A stretch of DNA of 64,000 bases from Brachycybe producta (lineage: Eukaryota > Arthropoda > Diplopoda > Playtdesmida > Andrognathidae): the NCBI GenBank assembly GCA_036925085.1, contig JAUPFP010000221.1, positions 1-64,000 on the forward strand, written 5' to 3'. This document shows, piece after piece, positions 14,428-22,040 of the stretch. Every line of letters begins with the position of its first letter. Position 1 is the stretch's first letter. Below the pieces are notes generated by a model. That model ran no database searches. It saw only the letters and a list, made by a program, of their open reading frames with translations, and had not been told where the DNA came from. The position numbers and the translations under genes were made by a program.

Positions 14428-14969
14428 ACAGAGCGCCACGGACGTTTTTTTGACAGACGACATTATGATTGCAGTGTCTGACATCAGAGGCGCCACTTGT
14501 ATTGAATTAGCATAGACATAATGCTAATTTAAATTTCAAACATACAGTTAGGTTTGGTAGTCATTATCTGGAGACATATAAGTTTTTAAAATGTGATTAA
14601 AACTGTAATAAATATTAGATTGTTTAATGAAACAGATTAAAAAATTTTCAGACTTTAAATCTGCCTCTAAATATTTTTAATTAAATATTTAATAAGGTGT
14701 TTTTTTTTTTCTATGCAAAATCTCATAGAAGAAAAAAAGCTACATATTTGGTATCCATTATCTTTGTTTTACAAAAGAGATAATAGTAAAATAAAAAAAT
14801 GTGGTGGTAGATTTATTTCTTTTCTATAAGAACAATTAAATTTCATTACCTAATTGCATGTGTATATTTTTATATTGAAGTAAAAGTCGTAATGGGCGAA
14901 TTTTTTCAGATCAATAAAAATCTGATTGAGTCAAGGCCTGGTTAGAGAGTACATGACGTCACATTACAC
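14428..14969. other. Left sub-terminal single-copy segment of the element
   Basis: About 540 bp with no clear partner in the right half and no open frame of note. It holds two near-identical direct motifs, CAGAGCGCCAC (14429-14439) and CAGAGGCGCCAC (14485-14496), an AT-rich middle, and a TGACGTCA palindrome. The right end has only about 155 bp outside its arm, so the two ends are asymmetric. Confidence 0.6.
14954..14961. promoter_or_regulatory. CRE-like palindrome TGACGTCA
   Basis: A perfect match to the cAMP-response/ATF palindrome just outside the left arm. It is a chance-sized 8-bp motif in a non-coding element, so function is speculative. Confidence 0.2.
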
Positions 14970-15574
14970 ATAATATTCTATTATGTAAACTATGTGTATG
15001 TTTTGTTTTAGATAGAAAATGTTGACCGCCATGATTGTTTTTGCTGGGTGTAAGTGATGTCTAAAAATTCATTTACTCTACTTACATGCATGCTAGAAGA
15101 AATTTGATGAATTCCTCTAAAAGATCTGGTGGAGTTTTATAAACATATAAAATTTCATGCAGAAATATGTATTTATAACCTTAGATGATTACCTTGAAGT
15201 TCATGAAAAACCCCATCGGCATCAAATAATTACAGCTATGTCCTGTACTATAGAGCATAGCAAGAGCACCCAATTTCAAATTGTACAGTTACTATAGAGT
15301 TATTATGGAGTCTATAGTATCTCAATGGCAACTGTCAAATTTGAAATGGGCGTGCTCATTCTTCTAAAAGGTGGGATGGGTAAATTTAAAAATAAGAAAA
15401 CAAGAGCAAGAAAAGAAGACATGGCATAAAATTTTAGATTGTGTTCCTCTCAACCAAAGCCTCTATGGCACCTTATAGAAGGTTATGTCTAACCTAGGTT
15501 TATAGGTTGCCATGGAAACAGACAGCCTATATTTTATAAAAAAAAGGCATTACAACAAAAAAAAATAATGTATT

Positions 15575-15577
<3 letters not shown>

Positions 15578-15618
<41 letters not shown>
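15578..15618. repeat. (AT)n microsatellite
   Basis: Uninterrupted alternating T and A over about 41 bp. The matching place in the right arm (about 17750-17810) is AT/AC-rich but has no long pure run, so the expansion is specific to the left arm. Confidence 0.9.
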
Positions 15619-15624
<6 letters not shown>

Positions 15625-15732
15625 TTTACCACCTATGTATAAAATGCCTAGGCAATATGCAAATCCACACTTTTTTTGCTAGTAAATATGCAAAATTCAG
15701 CAATTTAGGTCATGGACAAACAGAAATGTTTC

Positions 15733-15844
15733 AGGCAATTTTCAAAATCACTAACATTTCAGGCAATTTGCAAAATCACTATCATTTCAGGCAATTTGCA
15801 AAATCACTAACATTTCAGGCAATTTGCAAAATAACTAATGTTCT
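15733..15844 (+). repeat. 28-bp tandem repeats (four clean copies)
   Basis: Copies start at 15733, 15761, 15789 and 15817, each beginning AGGCAATTT(T/G)CAAAAT and ending in ACTAACATTTC-like sequence. More diverged copies with the AGGCAA(T/C) core continue to about 16015, up to the 23-bp array. The inverted counterpart, built on TTGCACATTGCCTGAAAAG, occupies 17121-17740. Confidence 0.85.
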
Positions 15845-16035
15845 ATGCAGTGCCAATTTTTTTAACTTTAAGGCAATGTGTTAAATACTCAGGCAATAGA
15901 CAAAATTTAGGGCGTTTTAGGCAATGTGCAAAATTCGTAACTTATTTCAGAGAATATCTAAAATCACAAACTTTCCAGGCAACACACAAAATGACAACTT
16001 TTCAGGAAATTTGCAAATGATTTGCAAACCTTCGC

Positions 16036-16584
16036 GGGACAGATTTGCGAACCTTCGCGGGACGGATTTGCGAACGCGCGCGGGACGGATTTGCGAACGC
16101 ACGCGGGACGGATTTGCGAACGCGCGCGGGACGGATTTGCGAACGCGCGCGGGACGGATTTGCGAACGCGCGCGGGACGGATTTGCGAACGCGCGCGGGA
16201 CGGATTTGCGAACGCGCGCGGGACGGATTTGCGAACGCGCGTGGGACGGATTTGCGAACGCGCGCGGGACGGATTTGCGAACGCGCGCGGGACGGATTTG
16301 CGAACGCGCGCGGGACGGATTTGCGAACGCGCGCGGGACGGATTTGCGAACGCGCGCGGGACGGATTTGCGAACGCGCGCGGGACGGATTTGCGAACGCG
16401 CGCGGGACGGATTTGCGAACGCGCGCGGGACGGATTTGCGAACGCGCGCGGGACGGATTTGCGAACGCGCGCGGGACGGATTTGCGAACGCGCGCGGGAC
16501 GGATTTGCGAACGCGCGCGGGACGGATTTGCGAAGCGCGCGGGACGGATTTGCGAAGCGCGCGGGACGGCTTGCGAAGCGTGCA
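16036..16584 (+). repeat. Left 23-bp tandem array, CpG-rich
   Basis: About 24 units of GGGACGGATTTGCGAACGCGCGC run at a 23-bp period from 16036. The last units shorten to 22 bp (from 16519 and 16541). The first unit instead ends GAACCTTCGC, resembling the opposite arm. A typical unit carries six CpG steps, giving a local GC-rich island inside 25% GC satellite. Because 23 is not a multiple of 3 and the unit has no stop codons, several plus frames stay open and spell 23-residue repeats. This is not evidence of coding. Confidence 0.95.
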
Positions 16585-16617
16585 AAAAGGCTTGCAAACT
16601 ACAGAAAGGCTCTATAA
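16585..16617. other. Hinge between the two inverted arms
   Basis: About 33 bp (AAAAGGCTTGCAAACTACAG and following bases) separate the left array from the oppositely oriented right array. It is the loop of the potential foldback hairpin. AAGGCT occurs twice within it. Confidence 0.7.
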
Positions 16618-17110
16618 GGTTCGCAAATCTGTCCCGCAAAGGTTCGCAAATCCGTCCCGCAAAGGTTCGCAAATCCGTCCCGCAAAGGTTCGCAAATCCG
16701 TCCCGCAAAGGTTCGCAAATCCGTCCCGCAAAGGTTCGCAAATCCGTCCCGCAAAGGTTCGCAAATCCGTCCCGCAAAGGTTCGCAAATCCGTCCCGCAA
16801 AGGTTCGCAAATCCGTCCCGCAAAGGTTCGCAAATCCGTCCCGCAAAGGTTCGCAAATCCGTCCCGCAAAGGTTCGCAAATCCGTCCCGCAAAGGTTCGC
16901 AAATCCGTCCCGCAAAGGTTCGCAAATCCGTCCCGCAAAGGTTCGCAAATCCGTCCCGCAAAGGTTCGCAAATCCGTCCCGCAAAGGTTCGCAAATCCGT
17001 CCCGCAAAGGTTCGCAAATCCGTCCCGCAAAGGTTCGCAAATCCGTCCCGCAAAGGTTCGCAAATCCGTCCCGCAAAGGTTCGCAAATCCGTCCCGTAAG
17101 GTTCGCAAAC
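16618..17110 (-). repeat. Right 23-bp tandem array, inverted relative to the left
   Basis: About 21 units of GGTTCGCAAATCCGTCCCGCAAA start at 16618. The last full unit is 22 bp and a half unit follows at 17100-17110. The reverse complement, GGGACGGATTTGCGAACCTTTGC, shares its first 17 bases with the left-arm unit but has a different tail (CTTTGC rather than GCGCGC), with three CpG per unit. Units within the array are nearly identical to each other. Confidence 0.95.
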
Positions 17111-17120
17111 AATTTGCAAA

Positions 17121-17651
17121 TTGCCTGAAGTAAGAATTTTGCACATTGCCTAAAACACTGAATTTTGTCTATTGTCTGAGAAATTCTGGATTTAACACAT
17201 TGCCTGAAAAGTTAAAAAAAATTGGCACACTGCCTAGAAAATTAATTATTTTGCACATTGCCTGAAAAGTTAGGAATTTTAAAGATTGCCTGGAAAGTTT
17301 GTGATTTTACACATTTTATGAAAAGTCGATAATTTTGCACATTGCCTGAAGTTAGGAATTTTGCACAATGCCTAAAACTCTGAATTTTGTCTATTGCCTG
17401 AGAAATTCTGGATTTAACACATTGCCTGAAAAGTTAAAAAAAATTGGCACACTGCCTAGAAAATTAATTATTTTGCACATTGCCTGAAAAGGTAGTCATT
17501 TTAAAGATTGCCTGAAAAGTTTGTGATTTTACACATTTTATGAAAAGTCGATAATTTTGCACATTGCCTGAAGTTAGGAATTTTGCACATTGCCTAAAAC
17601 TCTGAATTTTGTCTATTGCCTGGGAAATTCCGGATTTAACACATTGCCTGA
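17121..17651. repeat. Direct tandem repeat of about 221 bp (2.4 copies)
   Basis: Copies begin TTGCCTGAAG at 17121, 17342 and 17564. The third runs only to about 17651. Each copy contains smaller GCACATTGCCTGAAAAGTT-type subrepeats and a TTAAAAAAAATTGGCACAC segment. The left arm has no matching 221-bp duplication. Confidence 0.9.
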
Positions 17652-18450
17652 TGATTAGTATGCACATGACCTAAATTGCTGAATTTTGATTATTTACTAG
17701 CAAAAGAGTGATTTTGCAGATTGCCTAGGCATTTTATACATTGGCCGTAACATACATATTTATTCATATATACACACACAGATACATATAAATAATAGTG
17801 AATATGACATCATGTTCAAAAATAGCATTTGAATGTGACACTACATACATCCTTGGATAGATTAGATGGCTTGATGTTTCTCTATATAGAAAATACATTA
17901 TTATTCTTTTTGTAATGTCTCCCTTGTTTATAAAATGTAGGCTGTCTGTTTCCATGGCAACCTACCAACTATGTTGAGACATAGCCTCCTATCAGGAGTT
18001 ATGAGAGGCTATAGTTGAGAGGAATACAATCGAAATTTTATGCTGTCTCTTCTTTTCCTTCTTGCTGTTTTCTAATTTTTAAATTTACCCATCCCACCTT
18101 TTAGCAGAAACATGGCTCCAATTTTAAATTTGACAGTTACTATTGCATACTATAGACTATAGTAACTCTATAGCAAATGCCTACAACTTGAAATTTGATG
18201 CCAACGGTTTTTTTCATGAACTTGAAGGTAAGTTTCTAAGGTTATATATGAATATTTCAGCATAAAATTTTAGATATTTATAAAACCCCACCAGATCTTT
18301 TAGTTGGATTGAACAGATTTTTTCTAGCATGCATGGAAATAGAGAAAATTAAGTTTTTGTCAGCACTTAAACCCACCAAAAACAAATATGGCGGGTCAAC
18401 ATTTTTCAGGTAAAACATACAGTTTTCATAACAAAATATAATAAGAGAAT

Positions 18451-18606
18451 ATACATCCATTGTAGCCTCTAATGCATCCCCCACAAAAATTTACCATTTA
18501 TACATAAGCTGCATATCATATTAGAGAATAACCATAACGTCCTATATACATAATAAACGATGCGAGCACCCTCTATGAATATTTTTCAGAAATTCACCTA
18601 CTTCAC
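18451..18606. other. Right sub-terminal segment of the element
   Basis: About 155 bp outside the right arm without a left partner. It includes a second ACCCTC at 18568-18573, 34 bp inside the terminal copy, which could be an older or alternative end. Confidence 0.5.
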
Positions 18607-18613
18607 AACCCTC
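18607..18613 (-). repeat. Terminal inverted repeat, right
   Basis: AACCCTC, the exact reverse complement of the left terminus at 14421-14427, is followed at once by the TAA duplication and the resumed satellite. Confidence 0.65.
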
Positions 18614-18616
18614 TAA
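18614..18616. other. Target site duplication TAA, right copy
   Basis: TAA precedes CTTCAATTTCAA at 18617. From here to the B landmark (18952) is 335 bp, the same as 12981-13316 in the uninterrupted copy. Confidence 0.8.
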
Positions 18617-21600
18617 CTTCAATTTCAACTTCAATTTCAACTTCAATTTCAACTTCAATTTCAACTTCAATTTTAACTTGAATTTCAACTTCAATTTCAA
18701 CTTCAATTTCAACTTCAATTTCAACTTCAACTTCAACTTAATTTCAACTTCAATTTCAACTTCAATTTCAACTTCAATTTCAACTCCAATTTCAACTTCA
18801 ATTTTAACTTCAATTTCAACTTCAATTTCAACTTCAATTTCAACTTCAATTTCAACTTCAATTTCAACTTCAATTTTAACTTCAAATTCAACTTAAACTT
18901 CAATTTCAAACTTATATTCAACTTCAACTTAATTTCAACTTCAACTTCAACTTGACTTTCAAGTTCAACTTCAAATTCATCTTCAACTTAACTTCAACTT
19001 CAACTTCAACTTCACTTTCAAGTTCAATTTCAAATTCAACTTCAACATCAACTTCAAATTCAACTTCAATTTTAACTTTAATTTCAACTTCAATATCAAC
19101 TTCAATTTCAACTTCAATTGCAACTTCAATTTCAACTTCAATTTCAACTTCAATTTCAACTTCAATTTCAACTTCAATTTCAACTTCAATTTCAACTTCA
19201 ATTTCAACTTCAATTTCAACTTCAATTTCAACTTCAAATTCAACTTCAATTTTAACTTCAATTTCAACTTCAATTTCAACTTCAATTTCAACTTCATTTT
19301 TAATTTCAATTTCAACTTCAATTTCAACTTCAATTTCAACTTCAATTTCAACTTCAATTTCAACTTCAATTTTCACTTCAATTTTCACTTCAATTTCCAC
19401 TTCAATTTCAACTTCAATTTCAACTTCAGTTTCAACTTCAATTTCAACTTCAATTTCAACTTCAATTTCAACTTTAATTTCAACTTCATTTTTAATTTCA
19501 ATTTCAACTTCAATTTCAACTTCAATTTCAACTTCAATTTCAACTTCAATTTTAACTTCAATTTCAACTTCAATTTCCACTTCAATTTCAACTTCAATTT
19601 CAACTTCAGTTTCAACTTCAATTTCAACTTCAATTTCAACTTCAAGTTTAACTTCAAATTCAACTTAAACTTCAATTTCAAACTTAACTTCAACTTCAAC
19701 TTAACTTCAACTTAACTTCAACTTTAACTTCAACTTCACGTTCAAGTTCAACTTCAAATTCATCTTCAACTTAACTTCTACTTCAACTTCAACTTCACTT
19801 TCAAGTTCAAGTTCAAATTCATTTTTAACTTCAATTTCAACTTCAATTTCAACTTCAATTTCAACTTCAATTTCAACTTCAATTTCTACTTCAATTTTAA
19901 CTTCAATTTCAACTTCAATTTCAACTTCAATTTCAACTTCAATTTTAACTTGAATTTCAACTTCAATTTCAACTTCAATTTCAACTTCAATTTCAACTTC
20001 AACTTCAACTTAATTTCAACTTCAATTTCAACTTCAATTTCAACTTCAATTTCAACTCCAATTTCAACTTCAATTTTAACTTCAATTTCAACTTCAATTT
20101 CAACTTCAATTTCAACTTCAATTTCAACTTCAATTTCAACTTCAATTTCAACTTCAATTTCAACTTCAATTTTAACTTCAAATTCAACTTAAACTTCAAT
20201 TTCAAACTTATCTTTAACTTCAACTTAATTTCAACTTCAACTTCAACTTGACTTTCAAGTTCAACTTCAAATTCATCTTCAACTTAACTTCAACTTCAAC
20301 TTCAACTTCACTTTCAAGTTCAATTTCAAATTCAACTTCAACATCAACTTCAAATTCAACTTCAATTTTAACTTTAATTTCAACTTCAATATCAACTTCA
20401 ATTTCAACTTCAATTTTAACTTCAATTTCAACTTCAATTTCAACTTCAATTTCAACTTCAATTTCAACTTCAATTTCATCTTCAATTTCAACTTCACTTT
20501 CAACTTCAATTTCAACTTCAATTTCAATTTCAATTTCAACTTCAGTTTCAACTTCAATTTCAACTTTAATTTCAACTTCATTTTTAATTTCAATTTCAAC
20601 TTCAATTTCAACTTCAATTTCAACTTCAATTTCAACTTCAATTTTAACTTCAATTTCAACTTCAATTTCCACTTCAATTTCAACTTCAATTTCAACTTCA
20701 GTTTCAACTTCAATTTCAACTTCAATTTCAACTTCAAGTTTAACTTCAAATTCAACTTAAACTTCAATTTCAAACTTAACTTCAACTTCAACTTAACTTC
20801 AACTTAACTTCAACTTTAACTTCAACTTCACGTTCAAGTTCAACTTCAAATTCATCTTCAACTTAACTTCTACTTCAACTTCAACTTCACTTTCAAGTTC
20901 AAGTTCAAATTCATTTTTAACTTCAATTTCAACTTCAATTTCAACTTCAATTTCAACTTCAATTTCAACTTCAATTTCTACTTCAATTTTAACTTCAATT
21001 TCAACTTCAATTTCAACTTCAATTTCAACTTCAATTTTAACTTGAATTTCAACTTCAATTTCAACTTCAATTTCAACTTCAATTTCAACTTCAACTTCAA
21101 CTTAATTTCAACTTCAATTTCAACTTCAATTTCAACTTCAATTTCAACTCCAATTTCAACTTCAATTTTAACTTCAATTTCAACTTCAATTTCAACTTCA
21201 ATTTCAACTTCAATTTCAACTTCAATTTCAACTTCAATTTCAACTTCAATTTCAACTTCAATTTTAACTTCAAATTCAACTTAAACTTCAATTTCAAACT
21301 TATCTTTAACTTCAACTTAATTTCAACTTCAACTTCAACTTGACTTTCAAGTTCAACTTCAAATTCATCTTCAACTTAACTTCAACTTCAACTTCAACTT
21401 CACTTTCAAGTTCAATTTCAAATTCAACTTCAACATCAACTTCAAATTCAACTTCAATTTTAACTTTAATTTCAACTTCAATATCAACTTCAATTTCAAC
21501 TTCAATTTTAACTTCAATTTCAACTTCAATTTCAACTTCAATTTCAACTTCAATTTCAACTTCAATTTCATCTTCAATTTCAACTTCACTTTCAACTTCA

Positions 21601-22011
21601 ATTTCAACTTCAATTTCAATTTCAATTTCAACTTCAGTTTCAACTTCAATTTCAACTTCAATTTCAACTTCAATTTCAACTTCAATTTCAACTTCAATTG
21701 CAACTTCAATTTCAACTTCAATTTCAACTTCAATTTCAACTTCAATTTCAAATTCAATTTCAACTTCAATTTCAACTTCAATTTCAACTTCAATTTCAAC
21801 TTCAATTTCAACTTCAATTTCAACTTCAATTTCAATGTCAATTTCAACTTCAATTTCAACTTCAATTTTAACTTCAATTTCAACTTCAATTTCAACTTCA
21901 ATTTTAACTTCAATTTCAACTTCAATTTTAACTTGAATTTCAATTTCAATTTCAACTTCAATTTAAACTTCAACTTCAATTTCAAACTTAACTTCAACTT
22001 CAACTTAACTT
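18617..22011 (+). repeat. 12-bp satellite array, C/B-type segment after the element
   Basis: The satellite resumes in the same orientation. B landmarks lie at 18952, 20248 and 21340, C landmarks at 19737 and 20829. C-to-C and the last B-to-B spacings are both 1092 bp, so 19737-20828 and 20829 onward are tandem copies. The 12-bp register has essentially no indels. Confidence 0.93.
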
Positions 22012-22040
22012 CAATTAAACTTCAACTTCAGTTTTAATTT
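21931..22040 (+). repeat. A landmark module (representative copy)
   Basis: An ordered run of variants: CTTGAATTTC, AATTTAAAC, TTTCAAACTTAAC, CTTAACTTCAATTAAAC, CAGTTTTAATTTC. About 52 copies occur in the window. After the first 12 kb they lie at 22012, 22430, 23376, 23974, 24716, 25134, 26092, 26930, 27924, 31682, 32100, 33242, 33952, 35070, 36502, 36920, 38051, 39331, 39533, 41629, 41831, 43009, 45563, 45993, 47009, 49183, 49745, 50472, 51352, 51638, 52468, 53324, 55538, 56931, 57253, 58059, 59081, 59655, 60772, 62268 and 63799 (position of CAATTAAAC). Confidence 0.85.

Larger units (their letters stand above)
14970..16584 (+). repeat. Long inverted repeat, left arm
   Basis: The arm pairs with the reverse complement of about 16618-18450. 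Anchors are AAAATGTTGAC near 15021 with GTCAACATTTT near 18395, GGTTGCCATGGAAACAGAC near 15505 with its complement near 17944, TGCCTAGGCA at 15645-15654 with 17722-17731, and CAGCAATTTAGGTCATG with its complement near 17667. The arms have diverged through indels and independent internal amplification but remain collinear. The arm contains an AT microsatellite, 28-bp repeats and the left 23-bp array. Confidence 0.8.
16618..18450 (-). repeat. Long inverted repeat, right arm
   Basis: Reverse-complement partner of the left arm (about 14970-16584). Shared blocks run in mirrored order: 23-bp array, AATTTGCAAAT junction, GCCT-type repeats, TGCCTAGGCA, TCCATGGCAACC, CCCATCCCACCTTTTA, CCACCAGATCTTTTA, and GGCGGGTCAACATTTTT. 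It is longer than the left arm mainly because of the 221-bp tandem expansion. Confidence 0.8.
14421..18613. mobile_element. Foldback-type transposable element, non-autonomous
   Basis: A 4193-bp insertion within the satellite, flanked by TAA duplications and bounded by 7-bp inverted termini (GAGGGTT...AACCCTC). Inside are two long, diverged inverted arms meeting near 16600. Each arm has nested tandem repeats and a 23-bp array at the centre. This is the architecture of foldback elements such as Drosophila FB and sea urchin TU. No transposase or other plausible protein is visible, so it would be mobilised in trans. A 3-bp TAA/TTA target is typical of PIF/Harbinger elements, which makes that superfamily a reasonable but unproven guess. 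The alternative is a composite of nested insertions. Confidence 0.75.

Noticed and set aside
14239..14496. Minus-strand open frame crossing the left edge of the element
   Set aside because: It joins element sequence to repeat-derived K-L/E-V peptide across an insertion boundary, so it cannot be an ancestral gene and has no recognisable product.
15657..16020. Plus-strand open frames in the 28-bp repeat region
   Set aside because: They consist of translated AGGCAATTTGCAAAATCAC repeats with no conserved domain.
16036..17110. CRISPR-like appearance of 23-bp direct repeats
   Set aside because: Units abut directly with no unique spacers, there are no cas genes, and the context is eukaryotic satellite.
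15924..17146. Overlapping open frames of 368-399 codons on both strands across the 23-bp arrays
   Set aside because: A 23-bp unit without stops stays open in all phases and produces a 23-residue repeat in each. The frames share the same DNA on both strands and have no recognisable domain.
17764..17955. Minus-strand 63-codon open frame in the right arm
   Set aside because: Short, AT-rich and inside an inverted-repeat arm. The mirrored left-arm sequence does not preserve it.
18278..18484. Minus-strand 68-codon open frame in the right arm
   Set aside because: Short, with no known motif. The corresponding left-arm sequence (about 14985-15140) is diverged by indels, so the frame is not conserved.
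14421..18613. piggyBac-type insertion (TTAA target)
   Set aside because: The left flank ends TTTTAA but the right flank begins TAACTTC, and only TAA is duplicated. A TTAA duplication is not present.
14421..18613. Retroelement or virus-derived insertion
   Set aside because: No direct long terminal repeats, poly-A tail, reverse transcriptase, integrase or capsid-like frame is visible. The long repeats are inverted.
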